From Halichondria panicea (Eukaryota; Porifera; Demospongiae; Suberitida; Halichondriidae), in contig NC_087378.1 of NCBI RefSeq assembly GCF_963675165.1, positions 62,001-126,000 on the forward strand: a stretch of DNA of 64,000 nucleotides, given 5' to 3'. Each line of letters starts with the position of its first letter. Positions within the stretch are counted from its first letter, which is position 1. This document shows positions 51,264 through 63,812 of this stretch, piece after piece. A program made the position numbers and the translations under genes. Under the pieces are notes generated by a model, which ran no database searches, had not been told where the DNA came from, and worked only from the letters and a program-made list of their open reading frames with translations.

Positions 51264-53493
51264 TTACATTGATTTCAGAACATTCTTGATGATTCCACAA
51301 GCTTCCCTCATTTGTTCCTCTGTGATATTGAGTGGCGGTGAGAGGCGGAGGATGTGGTCATGAGTAGGCTTGCTCACTATGCCATTGTCCCTCAGTCTCA
51401 GAGCAACGTTCCACGCATTCACATCTGCACACAATCAAGACACACTATAAATAGACTATGTACACACGGTACATGTGCAGACTGTTCAATATCATGAGAA
51501 ATTAAACACTCTTTTTAACTATGACAGCAATATACACTAAAGTCTATTTGTGTTGAGTTTGACCTTCATAAAGTTGTCATAACTTTGTCATACTTTACTG
51601 AAATTCAAAAGCGCTTCTATCTATATGCTGTAGAGCTGGTAAGCTCCAACCAGCCATTTTCCATGAAGTCCCAGGCATACTTGTCCACCACATAAAGCAT
51701 AAATGAAGCCATAATTAACCACATAACTTCCGGGGTCGAACTCAACGCAAATATACTTTTAGGCATTAATTCCACTTCTTATATATAAGCCATTAGCCTA
51801 TATTAGCCTATAGATCCCATTAGCCTATATTAGCCTATATTATTAGCCTATAGATTCCATTAGCCTATATATTCCATTAGCCTATAATTATTAGCCTATA
51901 GATCCCATTAGCTTACCTCCCTCTGACTTTATGACCACTGCCCAGAACAGTCCTCTGCCTCGTATCATCGTGACAATGTCTGGCAGATTTGTCATCTCGT
52001 TCTTGAACACCTCTCCCATCCTCCGTGCATTCTCATACATGCCCTCCTCCTCAAGCACCTATGCGTGGGAGGATGGGAGTTGGTAATGGTCATCAAAAAA
52101 AGTTACCTTCAAAGAAGCCATGGCAACCTTGCAAGCCAGAGGGCTACCACCATAAGTTGAGCCATGCTGTAAGGACAAAGACATGGCTAGGATGTGTACA
52201 ATACGTGTAGACTACACACCCACACACATACCTGCCCAGGCTTGATGGTTAGCATGACTTCATCATCAGCCAAAACACACGACACCTAATAAACCAGGGA
52301 TGGGGTATACAATCAGTGCAGTAGTTAGACAATGGTGATATTCTCACTGGGAACATTCCTCCAGAGAGTGCTTTGCCAAGGACAACAACATCAGGCCTCA
52401 CTGAGTCATGATCACACGCCAGTCGCCTTCAAGGTATGAAATGATGACGACAAGACACTAGTGTGCAATCTATACACACAATGGATTAGTAACTATACCT
52501 GTCTAAGAAAGCTGTCTATGAAAGATATTAATTATGGGCAATGGCCACATGAACATACTTTCCAGTCCTACCCAGGCCAGTCTGAATCTCATCAGCAATC
52601 CAAAGCACCTACAAGACAGACAGGTGGTGGTCAATGGACTGCTACTGTACACAGCTAGTCACTGCAAGCAGGGGAAAGAGTTCCTACGGGTTTTTACATT
52701 GTTTCTGGAGCAGATGTCGCGTACTCCCCTCAGATATCCCTCGCTGGGGATGACTACTCCATTCTCCCCCTGAATGGGCTCTATGTGGAGAGCAGCACAG
52801 TGAGGGTCCGACACAGCTGTCTGCATATAACACACAATCCACAATTATTACACACTCCTTCTTTCTTACCTCCAAAGCATCCAGGTTGTCGTACTCTATA
52901 ACCTCAAAACCGGGTACAAATGGTCCAAACCCTCCATAGCTGTCCGAGTCAGTCGATGATGATATAGCTGCAATAGAGCGTCCCCAGAAGTTTCCCTCAG
53001 CAAAGACGACCTTGGCTTGGTTATGGGGAACCCCCTTCACATCATACGCCCACCTCCGAGCTAGCTTCACTGATGTCTCGGCTGCCTCCACTCCACTGTT
53101 CATTGGCAATAACTTGTCATATCCAAACAGCCTGGTTGTGTACTCCTCGAATTCACCCAACGCATCGTTGTAGAAAGCTCTGGAGGTGAGCGTCAGTGTG
53201 TCCAGTTGGTTCTTGAGAGCTTCAACAATCTTGGGATGTCTATGGCCTTGGTTGACGGCCGAATAGCCACTGAGGAAATCAAAGTATTGCTTTCCTTCCA
53301 CGTCCCACACATACACACCCTCAGCTCTGCACAGTGCAACAGGTATAGGCTTGTAGTTCCATGCTCCATACTTCTTCTCTTTGTTGAACACAGCCTCACT
53401 CTTGGAGCCAGGAGGACCTGGTGGAGTGATGTAGCCTCTAGCAGACACCAGCCTCATGTAAGAGGAGCGAAGGACGTGCTTACATAGAGCCAT
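51264..53493 (-). CDS. OAT: Ornithine aminotransferase, mitochondrial
   Basis: PLP enzyme that converts ornithine and 2-oxoglutarate to glutamate semialdehyde and glutamate in the mitochondrial matrix. It starts at 53493 with a basic targeting peptide, [20 protein letters not shown]. Conserved blocks: [88 protein letters not shown], with the PLP-binding Asp (about 52610-52560); and [10 protein letters not shown], with the Schiff-base Lys (about 52390). The substrate-end block [15 protein letters not shown] is at about 52160-52125. It ends with [21 protein letters not shown] and a TAA. About nine exons. An intron carries a TTAGCCTATA-type short repeat (51790-51910). It is head-to-head with B4GALT7. 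Confidence 0.95.
51785..51912. repeat. Irregular TTAGCCTATA tandem repeat
   Basis: About nine repeats of CATTAGCCTATA or TATTAGCCTATA, some followed by GATCCC. In an OAT intron. Confidence 0.85.
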
Positions 53494-53714
53494 GATGAAG
53501 CAGACACACTTGCAACTTGATCTTTGTATTAACAATGCCTTGAACAATGGAGGCCAATAGTCTCGTAAATTAGCCGCCCTAGCCCAGTTGTATTTTAGTT
53601 ACTTGTTAGTCGACCCTTTACCATTGTACAAGGCACAGGATCGATTAACAACAAACGGAAACTGATGCATCATAGATACTATTATAAATTACATGTAATT
53701 TATAGTATCTATGG
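53494..53714. promoter_or_regulatory. Divergent promoter, OAT / B4GALT7, with long palindrome
   Basis: The start codons are 221 bp apart. The stretch from about 53665 to 53720 is a near-perfect palindrome centred on ACATGT, with TATAAATTACATGTAATTTATA as its core and ATGCAT at both ends. The B4GALT7 start codon lies within its right end. Confidence 0.5.
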
Positions 53715-55181
53715 ATGCATAAGATGATTTTCAGAGCCAAGCTAACAAGTTGTCGCTCCTTTATACTCCTAGTCACCATTGGACTAGTGTTTCTAACAGT
53801 CAACTTCCTCCTAATATGGAACCAGCAACAGGGGCCCCCTCAAAACATCTGTGTGTGTGAGCCATCCTTCAATGTGCCTGGCCTTGGGGACAATGAGAGA
53901 GGCAAACCACCCACTGAAGAAGTGATACAGCCAAAGGATGAGGAAGATCTGATACCCAATGAGCCTCACCTCACCACTGACACTACTCAAGACCATTCTG
54001 AAGTGTACACTCATCAGTTGGCGGTAGTCGTACCGTTTAGAGATCGCTATGAAGAGATGATGGAGTTCGTACCTCACATACATAAGTTCCTGAAGAGACA
54101 GAAGGTCCAGCATAAAATCTTAATCATCAACCAAGCCGATCGACACAGGTAACGTCTGTCTGCTGATTCAGGTATTGATGATTGTGATACAAAGTTCGTT
54201 ATTTCAATAGCCGCTATTATTAAATGCATGCATGGAAAACTTAAGTATCTTAAAGTTGTGTGAGGTACTTAAGCAGTGTAGGTTTAATGCTGCCCATTGG
54301 CCACCCTTACAGGTTTAATCGTGCCTCTCTTCTGAATATTGGTTTCCTCCTGAGTCGTGACGAGTGTGACTACATGGTGATGCATGATGTGGACCTCCTC
54401 CCTCTTAATGATGACCTCCATTATAGCTACCCTGACAGAGGACCACTCCACATCTCCTCACCTGAGCTCCACCCACTATATCACTATCCAACTTTTGTAG
54501 GAGGGATCCTCATCATGTCTAGAACACAGTTCGAACAGGTAGGAGTGATTGATTGACTGATTTTGAGATCTTATTCAGATACTGTTAATTCTCCGGGCAG
54601 GTGAACGGCCTCTCTAATCTGTTCTGGGGGTGGGGGAGAGAAGATGATGAGTTGTATGTCAGAATGAAAGAGAAAAAAATGGAGGCAAGTGTGTCTCAAT
54701 ACAAGGGAGAGCATTACATTCAAATGTAGCTTGCTGTGATTCTTGTGGTGTTTCATTCTCTCCTGCATATGATTATTGGGTGTGTCAATACATGTGTAGG
54801 TGCAGTACCCTCAAGGCATCAAAACTGGTACCGGCACATTCAGACACTTACACGACAGAGAAAAGAGACCCAGGGACCAAAAGAAATACTTCAACCAGAA
54901 AGAGGCAAGTAATGGGAGCCTTAGTGATAATTATATACAGCTAAATGTTGGCTGAATTTTGTGTAGAAGTTTAATAGTAAATTAAACATTGCACTAGTGT
55001 TTGTGTGTCGTCTCTCCAGGTATCACGGAAGAGAGATCGGAAGACAGGGCTCAACACGGTGGCGTACTCTGTCGTTAGCGATGTTGCCATGACAATAGAG
55101 GGTGCTCCAATACGCTTTGTGAACGTGGACTTAGTGTGTGATTATGATCTAACTCCATTCTGTGATAATCCCACCAGCTAG
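53715..55181 (+). CDS. B4GALT7: Xylosylprotein beta-1,4-galactosyltransferase (B4GALT7)
   Basis: Golgi enzyme that adds the first galactose to xylose in the glycosaminoglycan-protein linker. Exons 53715-54148, 54313-54538, 54601-54684, 54800-54904 and 55020-55181 give 336 residues (human 327). It is type II: short cytosolic end, [22 protein letters not shown], Pro-rich stem, then the catalytic domain from [10 protein letters not shown]. Metal-binding DVD is in [20 protein letters not shown] follows, and the acceptor-binding motif is [10 protein letters not shown] second ATG at 53724 is possible. Introns 3 and 4 both start with GC instead of GT (GAG/GCAAGT), and the protein frame requires these positions. 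Confidence 0.95.
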
Positions 55182-55366
55182 TTTAGTTTATCATCACATT
55201 TTCATCCAACTTGCTATATATACATGAGAAGAATTTTGGCATTCATTTATGACTGTGATATTAATTTTAATGTTGTGGTTTCAATCAGAGACTTAAGTCA
55301 TTATCTTAATTCAACAAAATAATACGTACATGATTTGCATAATCAATATTGATCAAACAGATGTAA

Positions 55367-57118
55367 TTAGTCGGTTAAGAGAGTTTCTTGAAGCTTGGCT
55401 GAGATGTAATCCCAGTATTGCTTCCGGATGGTATCGTACTTGCTGGAGAGTTGGCCACACAGCTGCAGGGAATGCTAGTACAACCACCATTGCTTCAAAC
55501 CACCACCACATACCTCAACAGCTTTAGCTATGATCTCTGGAGCAGAGCCACTGTTCTTACTAGCTTCTTCTTCGTAGATGTCGATTTGGAGTGAGAGTAG
55601 AAATGGAGAGCAAATGTTTTTAGCTTTTAGCTCATCGCAAAATTCTTGCAAACCTGGCCACTCAGAAAGGGACTTTCCCTTCAAAACCCTGAGAGAACAA
55701 AAGGTTCAGCAATAATTATAATACTTGGTTTCACAGACCCACCCACTCACCCCTGAAGGTAGTTCCATGCACTCTCATTGTTGGGGGCTTTGCTGATATA
55801 GCTCATGGCGTATCTGTACAAGGGACAGGAGGGCAGTCAATTATATCCACACAATTAATGAGCAGCAAATATAATAGCTACAGGTTGCTATGCTCGCTTG
55901 AATACAGTTGCTATGGGTTACGCTCACTTGACTTCTCTTTCGATGACACTGTCTGTGAATTTAGTGGTGTTGGCAATGACAAAGTATCTTTGATTCCAGG
56001 CCGAGTTGTTCCTCAGGTCCAACTGAAGTAGACTATCCACATAGTCCAACTCACCCTCCCATAGGTTGAAGGTCTGAGAAAGAAAGAAAACGATAATAAT
56101 TATGCTCAACTACTAAACTACCATGACATGATATCTACCATACGTGGAAAACACTTCATTAGCTACAGCATGTATATACATTGTATTGTCACCTTGATGA
56201 CCCACTGCCTGTGTTGCCAGGCATGATAGTTCTTGCCGTCCTCACTAAACACTGCAGCTGTCAGTATCAGCTCCTCTGATGGATCTCCAGCCCACTCCAC
56301 CAACTTCTGTCGATGGTACCTACAGATGAAGCGTGACCTCAAATGTATTACAACTGTTACTATCATTGGACATTTGAAGACAAATCATAATTATATATAA
56401 CACATTTAGTTGTCGAATCAAAAAATGAATGCGAAGAAGACCTGATGACTTTATTTATTAGTGTACGTACATACTATATGAAGTACCACGGACTCACCAC
56501 ACTTGGTAATTCTTGGGTTGCTCTTCGATGGTGTCTGCAATGAACTTCATCTCTGCCTTCAGATCTTTGTTGAGTGACTGCAACAGTTGTCGACGATAGT
56601 GCCTGAGGGACATGAGGTAACCTATCAATCGTTGTTAAAGTTATAATAAAAAATTGGAAGATTTGGCCATTGATACTTCACACACACCATCAACTATACG
56701 AGACTCCACACTAGTGAGCCGAAAATAAAATTCTGACGAGATAGATAAAGAGCGATTAACAAGTTGCTCTTAGGATAGTTAAACGTACCACACAGTGTAG
56801 TTAGCGGCATTGCAGTAGATTGCATCGGCAGTGAGCTGATATGCCCTCTCACTTCTTTCATCAGCCTGCCACATGGCTCGCAAGTAGTCGTACACATCAC
56901 GGACTGCAGGAGTATGTTATAAAGGTGTCTGGTATTGCAGTGTAGTTATATTTCTAGTGCTCACATTTTTCAGTATAAGCAATGGCTACCACAGGATTGG
57001 GCCCCTCATCTTGAGGCACTGGCTTGACATCCTTCCACTCTGGACGGTCCCGATAGAACACGTATGGCTCAGCTGCCGCGCCAGAGGACTCATCAGAACT
57101 ACTACTACTGGCAGCCAT
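55367..57118 (-). CDS. FNTA: Protein farnesyltransferase/geranylgeranyltransferase-1 alpha subunit
   Basis: Shared alpha subunit of FTase and GGTase-I, forming a helical crescent around the beta subunit. Starts [13 protein letters not shown] (57118), then [21 protein letters not shown], as in animal FNTA. PFTA repeats follow: [50 protein letters not shown] and [11 protein letters not shown]. The last exon encodes [24 protein letters not shown] and ends TLLTD with a TAA. About eight exons. It is head-to-head with VPS33B across 362 bp. A likely substrate, RAB28 with its CTVQ end, is in the same window. Confidence 0.95.
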
Positions 57119-57480
57119 TCTAGTAGCTATCTCCAGCAAACTAGGGGAAAGGTCGCGTCAGTAACATTATTAGGAGGGTGTGTCCTCTGACGATGTTTAC
57201 CTATCTATTAAATAGGCCTTGCCAAGAACAACTAACCACAGCCACAGCTACTAGTCAATCTCAAGGACTCTTCAGTTGGTTGTCACTGTTTATCTGGACT
57301 TGTGTCACTCACCTACTGCTCCACTCTTCATAAAATTTATCTAGAGGTAAAACCTGATCCTGTATATCTGAGATTGTATGGGCGTGTCACGTAAACATTG
57401 TAGCTATATACAACACCACCACCCCCCCACACACACACCACACCCCCCCCACACACACACACACACACACACAGATAATG
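57119..57480. promoter_or_regulatory. Divergent promoter region, FNTA / VPS33B
   Basis: 362 bp between the opposite start codons. It ends in a C-run and CA-rich stretch (57417-57474) immediately before the VPS33B ATG. No clear TATA box. Confidence 0.4.
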
Positions 57481-60401
57481 GCCGGACTGGAAGACCCACT
57501 GGACGTACAGTGTGTGGCTGATGCAGCTCGAGATCAGTTGAGTAACATACTTTCAGAGGTGGACGGTCCGAAAGATGTTGTCATCCAAGCTGACCTTATG
57601 TCCCTGCTCAATCATGTCACTCCTTTCTCCTTCCTCAAAAAGTGAGTACATGCACAACTTGCTAGCATGTGTGTGCTTGACTGCATGGACATTGTACTAA
57701 ACTTATAGCACATTCATTAATGATGACGGTTGTATCCACTTGCTATATCTGCTTGTAAGGTTGTGAACATTGTTCCCTGCCTGAGGACTATTGCTAGGAG
57801 AATGTTTGCATGCTTGATTGGTGTTAGCATTGTAGTGAGAAGCAGGTGTTCCATTGATTCCAAGTGTGCGACAGCTACTCCCTCTGTTACCAGACATTAT
57901 TAACTACATTTCCAGAATGGATATTAAGAGAGTTATTTTGTCTGGTACAAAGTGTAGAAGTTTGCACACTGTATTATGGGCTACATTCACTGCATTCCTG
58001 CCTCACGTAATCATCCTAACGAGCTCTAGCTCCGTGTGTATCTGTTTATTTGCAGAGGCTTGCATATAATTATAAATAGATCAATTGAGAATACTCCTTG
58101 TAAGTAGATAACGACTTGGCAGATGCTGTACTGGTCTATGACATTATGGTGTGATCCAGTGTCCATAGTCTAGTCCATAGTTTCCCTTTGGGGACATTAG
58201 AATGTATTGTAGAAGATCATGGTTCACACGGTGATAGCTTTCCTTTGCCCACTAATGGTGGTTGGCTTCCCACCTAGTGTCACATACGCACTTCTTGTTT
58301 CCTCCACTGTGATCGTAATTACTCCAATTATTCCATGCCTTTTATTGAGGGGTAGCCAATGGCAACTGCTCTTACAGATTGTTAGTAAGCATGACTAGTA
58401 CCGTAGTTACCATTTACCATGTCAACCCTGTAAGATGATCCAAGCGTTTCTAATTGGATCAATTTACCTCTAAATTGAGTTTAAAGTCCATTTATTGGAT
58501 ACTTTGGCTTCACTTGCAGAGGCTAACAGCATGTCAATAGATGTTACTTTTTAATAGTAGAAATACTGGGAGGTCTCCAATAATCTATATCCCTAACAAA
58601 AGTTGTGCTTTAGTCTATAGCTATGAACTAACCTCTCTATAATAGATAGACTGTGCAAGTCGTTGCTCATAGAGACTAGAAGTCTGAGAGCTGGTATATA
58701 TAGGGATGCATGTCCTGGTAGGGTTTGCATAGCTCTATCATTGGTCTGTTTGTGTTCTGTTTGACATTTAGATTAACCGATCTACTTTCCACATGCACAT
58801 GCAGGTTGGGTGTGGACCATGTGTTCAAGCTGGAGCCTACTATGAATATGGGGGGAACACATCGCTATTACATCACACGACCTGACCTACATGCTGTCAG
58901 TCAGATAGCCACACACATTGTCAGTGACCATAATGACCAGCAACAACGAGACTATTGCATCATCTTTGTCCCCCGGCAATTAGCATCGTGTGAGAGCATT
59001 CTCGAAGCTGAAGGTGTGTACGGATTTGTGCGGATACTTGAATGGAACTTGCATCTGATCCCATTGGACGCTCACCTGTTATCTCTCGAGAGGTACGACA
59101 CATTTCGATCTCTCTATGTGTCTCAGGACTTCACTCATCTTCATTCCATTGCACGTTCTTTGCTCCTTCTTGAGGGCCTATTTGGGACCTTTCCCCTGGT
59201 GCACGGTAAAGGCCATTTTGCTCAGATGGTTTGGGACCTTTTCAAGCGCCTGAAAGAGCTTGGAGACACACCCTCTTTTGGCCAGCTGTCTGAACAGGGG
59301 ATTTCTGAGGTTGTGTTGTTCGATCGTCAGTGTGATCTTATAACTCCACTTTGCTCGCAATTGACGTACGAAGGAATTTTAGATGACGTGTTTCGAATTC
59401 AGAGTGGTTATGTCGAAATTTCTAGCGATATCACCCAGAAAGAACAAGAGACCAAAGTTCTGTTGAATTCTAAAGATCCTGTATTTACCGAAATTCGTTC
59501 TCTCCATTTCTCAGCCACTTCTCTGATACTCACCGAAATTTCGAAGAACCTCAGACACACGTATCGTGAAGGAAAATCACATGACTCTATTCCAGCTCTG
59601 AAAAGTTTCGTGAAACGACTTCCCGAACTCACTAAGAAGCACGATTCTCTAGCTACCCATGTGCAAGTGAGCGAACATATTATGGCGAAAAAGAAAAGAG
59701 AAGATTTCCAACGACAGCTGTTCTATGAGCGAGCCATCCTCGAGGGCGCAGACAAGACGTCAGTGACTGACTATATTGAAGAGCTCATCCAGTGTCAAGC
59801 TGACTATCGCCTTCCATTGCGTTTGCTCTGTCTTATGTCCATAACCAACAATGGCATCAAAGACAAGTATCTATCCAGCCTCAAGGACCAGTACTTGCGT
59901 AGCTATGGCCACAAGCATCTGGTGACATTCCACAATCTCCAAAGAGTGGGTCTTATTCAACACAAGGCCGAAGAGCAAACTCCTCACAAAAGCACTTTCA
60001 AGCTACTGACCAAACAGCTTAAGCTAGTCCCCAAAGATCCTTCATTGTATGACATCTACTCCCCCAAGGACATGTCATACGTGTATGGGGGCGCGTACAA
60101 GCCACTCAGCTGTGCTGCCATCGAGCATATCGTCAAGACAAGAACCTGGAGAGGATTGGACGATGTTGTTCGGTCATGGAAAGGCCCCGCCTTCTCCCAC
60201 CCTCAGCACACCTCCAGAGATGCTGCCCTGGCCGCTCATCAGAAGATAGTGCTCGTGTATTTCATCGGTGGATGCACGTTTTCTGAAATCAATGCACTGC
60301 GGTTTCTTGGGGAGAAAACGAACACTAATTACCTCATAGCAACCACAAACATTATCAACCCAAACACTCTCATTGAAAGTGTTGTGTTTAGCGAAGATTA
60401 G
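57481..60401 (+). CDS. VPS33B: VPS33B, Sec1/Munc18 family
   Basis: SM protein that pairs with VIPAS39 in the CHEVI complex for endosome to lysosome-related organelle traffic. Two exons, 57481-57641 and 58805-60401, joining at FLKK/LGVDHVFKL, give 585 residues (human 617). It resembles VPS33B rather than VPS33A: ARDQLSNILSEVDGPKDVVIQADLMS; FDRQCDLITPLCSQLTYEGILDDVFRI; DYRLPLRLLCLMSITNNG; KDMSYVYGGAYKPLSC; GGCTFSEINALRFLG. The second exon is a single long exon of 1.6 kb, unusual for the neighbourhood, where most exons are 50-300 bp. The region between TPHKSTFKLL and KDPSLYD is shorter than I recall for the human protein. Confidence 0.95.
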
Positions 60402-60829
60402 ATGCTCTCAAGTTAATAAGTTATTCTTTCAATGTGATTACTTCCCTGCAGTTTGTACACAGCCTAGCTATTTTTGTCAACATAGATATAAATACTAAAA
60501 CGATTTACTGTATAACTTTTATTGATGGGATAGAATAATTTTTATTACAGGAAGGGAATTCTTCATTGGCCAATGATTGATTAATTTCCATGCATGCACT
60601 AGACCAAAAGCTTGGTATATAGCTATAATTATTAAGCTGCAGCCTTAGAAGTGGTTTCCACAAAGGACATCGACAGTGCACAGCAACGGATGTGCTGACT
60701 GTGTTATGCATCAATCACATCTATAATTGGAGTCAATTCGGCATCTGTGCATGCAGTCCACTAGCTAGTACTAATGCTCCACAGACTCAGTGTGTTGTCT
60801 GAACTAAGCTACTGACTGAGAGGCTGAAC
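60402..60829. other. Intergenic, VPS33B to sulfatase
   Basis: Tandem same-strand genes. AT-rich, with AATAATTTTTATT-type runs. No further gene is seen. Confidence 0.6.
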
Positions 60830-63482
60830 ATGGACTGCAAGTTGTGCTACAGTTGTGTTCTAGTGTGGATGCTGCATTCCCTGTCAACAAGTGAGTATAA
60901 TTATAGTCTATAGCTTCCATATAATGATTTAATACTGTATAGTCTATATAAATCATAGCTATAATTAGTTTACATTCTGCATGCATTAACTGTATCCCAC
61001 TGTATGTTTGCTGCATGCTGTAGCTAGCTAGGTGGTGTACCACATTAACTGTATCCCACTGTATGTTTGCTGCATGCTATAGCTAGCTAGGTGGTGTACC
61101 ACATTAACTGTATCCCACTGTATGTTTGCTGCATGCTATAGCTAGCTAGGTGGTGTACCACATTAACTGTATCCCACTGTATGTTTGCTGCATGCTATAG
61201 CTAGCTAGGTGGTGTACCACATTAACTGTATCCCACCAGGGGCGGATCCAGGGGTGATTTTGAGGGGCTGAAGCCCCCCCCTTTTGAAAAAACTACCGTG
61301 TGTTGTAGTCTGACTCTACAACAATTTTGCCACCAATTATGCATCTGTAGACTCACTTGAAATCACTTGAGAGATGCTAGACAACAGCTACTAGGAGTAT
61401 AAAGGATCTAGGGTAGCTAGCTGGACGTACCTAGCTAGCTAGCTAGCTGTACGTACGTACGTACATTTGATCAGTACAGTATCACCATAGTATTAAAAGT
61501 AAGTGCAGAGGTCAACGTATTCTACTCATTAATATGAAAGTTCAAAGGTCAAATCTTGCAAAAAAAATTCGCCTCCGGCGAGGCTGCCCTTGTACAGGGC
61601 TTCGCCCCTTTCTAGCTAGTCTAGCCCCCCCCTTTTGTTTTTCCTGGATCCGCCCCTGCCCACTGTATGTTTGCTGCATGCTGTAGCTAGCTAGGTGGTG
61701 TACCACATTAACTGTATCCCACTGTATATGTTTGCTGCATGCTGTAGCTAGCTAGGTGGTGTACCTAGCGCCTGAGTGGAATGCTTAACAGAAACATGTG
61801 TTTATCGGTACACAATCAGTTGTAAATATCGCCTCCATCCCATGCAAGTGCATGCAAAGAGAGTATTCCAGTATACCAGACTGTAGACATATGTGTACCC
61901 TACAAGTATATAGATTGTGGTGAACCACATCATAAAACTGAACAGTTGGTTTTTGGCTAGTGCTAAACATAGAAACCATGTTTACTGCATGGATACCACT
62001 CATGCAGATGCTGCCCCAGGCCAAAGCCATACAAATCCAAGACCACCCAACTTCATATTTATCCTCGCTGATGATCTTGGCTACGGAGACGTTGGTTACA
62101 ATGGAGGTAGGGCACACACCCCTCACATAGACACACTCTCGAGAGGCCCACACAGTGCAAGATTCAACCGTTTCTACAGTGGCGCTCCAGTTTGTACGCC
62201 CACGAGAGGAACACTGTTGACAGGACGCAACCACAACCGTTACTGTCTCTGGAAAGCAAACACTCCCGGGAAAAAGTGTCGCTCCCGGAGCGATGACTTT
62301 AACTGCCCAGCCCAAGTGCTCTTACCGGACTCTGAAATTACAGTCGCTGAAATTCTCCAAAAGGAGGGCTACCGAACGGCTGTATTTGGAAAATGGCATC
62401 TTGGAGATCTAAAACAGCTGCCTGGAGGAAAACTGCCCTCGAGCCCAGGAAACAATGGATTTGATGCATGGAAAGTTACAGAACGCTCTGCTCCCACCTC
62501 CACTCCAAACTGTGCCTGTTTCGACAAGTCGCTATGCAACCTGGGCCATTACTCGAGTATTAGCCCACCCCCGTGCACCAACTATCATTCCCGCTCACCA
62601 GGTTCTGACACACTGACAGCACACGCAGAACCTATACTCAAAGATGACTCAGAATTTGTTGTTGATCTGTTTGAAGAATTCCTACAAGATGTTGTTTCAA
62701 GTCAAGAAACAAAACCATTTTTTGTTTATCTACCACTTCATGGAGTACATCAACGATTCATTGCAACCTCTCCATATGATTCTCCCTACAAAAATAACTT
62801 AACTCTTAGTACAGAAGAAATTGATTATTTTGCTACCGTAACAGCCATTGATAGTGCAGTTGGGAGAGTGAGAGACATGCTTAAAGCATACAACCTGAGT
62901 GACAATACGATGCTCTGGTTCGCAAGTGATAATGGACCAGAAAACGGGACACCTGGCGAGACAGGTGGCCTCAGAGATAGGAAAGGAAGTTTACACGAAG
63001 GTGGTATTCGTGTTCCAGGCATAATCGAATACCCAGCCCTAATGAACACTAATTTAGTGTCGGACATCCCTATAATTACAAATGACTTCCTCCCCACAGT
63101 GTGCGATGTATTGAACATACCAGTACCCACAGACAGGCCGTTAGATGGCATCTCAATTCTACCCTTCTTGAGTAAAGATGCCGAGAAACGAAATTCAACT
63201 ATAAAATGGGCATTCAAGATCAAAGGAGATTTCAATCAAGGACGATACAGTGCTGCTATACTGGACGATAACTATAAACTTGTTGCTAACTATTCGAAAG
63301 GAATTTTTCAGAAAGCAGCCTTGTATGACCTCAGTGTTGACAAGAGCGAACAATCTAAGATCAACTTTTTGCTGAATTATAAAGAAATGAGCATGTATAC
63401 AAAGCTAACGAAAGAACTAGAAGAATGGAGACAGTCAGTGGAACACAGCGCATCAGAATGTCTTAAAAAACAAGATACTTAA
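60830..63482 (+). CDS. Secreted or lysosomal sulfatase (formylglycine type)
   Basis: Hydrolyses sulfate esters, probably of glycosaminoglycans or glycolipids. Exon 1 (60830-60890) encodes a signal peptide, MDCKLCYSCVLVWMLHSLST; exon 2 (62008-63482) carries the rest, 511 residues together. The ATG-A/AT-GCT junction keeps the frame. Seen: ADDLGYGDVGYNG with the metal-binding Asp pair (residues 42-43); the formylglycine motif CTPTRG with Cys83 and Arg87; GKWHLGD; and a later FASDNGPENG with the second metal Asp-Asn pair. Sulfatases need activation by the formylglycine-generating enzyme. I cannot choose between arylsulfatase A, B and G types. The single 1.1-kb intron holds a 61-bp tandem array split by a MITE. 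Sponges are known for expanded sulfatase families. Confidence 0.9.
60980..61775. repeat. 61-bp tandem array (interrupted)
   Basis: Units of 61 bp, of the form TAGCTAGCTAGGTGGTGTACC followed by ACATTAACTGTATCCCACTG and TATGTTTGCTGCATGCTA. About four units lie before 61236 and almost two after 61659. The gap is a MITE. Confidence 0.9.
61237..61658. mobile_element. hAT-like MITE, 422 bp
   Basis: Terminal inverted repeats CAGGGGCGGATCCAGG and CCTGGATCCGCCCCTG. It is inserted in the 61-bp array, and both flanks carry CCCAC, a 5-bp target duplication, compared with the uninterrupted unit. Subterminal C and G runs (AAGCCCCCCCCTTTTG and its counterpart) extend the inverted repeat. No reading frame inside. 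Confidence 0.85.
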
Positions 63483-63812
63483 TATAATTATGCTATCATT
63501 TTTTTGATTCATACTCCTCCTCTCACGATACATGCCAATCAACTATAACATAGAAACAAGCAGGTGTCCCGGTGTGTTAATTATGTGCTAATAATTGCTC
63601 AAGATTATTGTCATTGTGCGTTCTGTTGTTTTTTGATTCCTTAGTGTTCATAATTATTACAAATTAAAATCAGCCATAAATTATGTCTTGGTTTATAATA
63701 CATCAAAGACAGAGAGGGTCATAGTTAGACATAACAATATGTGTATATTGCACAGTACTTCAAGTCTCATTGAGCACACTAAGGACAGCTATGTAGCTAT
63801 ATAGTCGAATAC
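63483..63812. other. Convergent intergenic gap
   Basis: 3' UTRs of the sulfatase (+) and CCT7 (-), AT-rich. Nothing else is seen. Confidence 0.6.
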
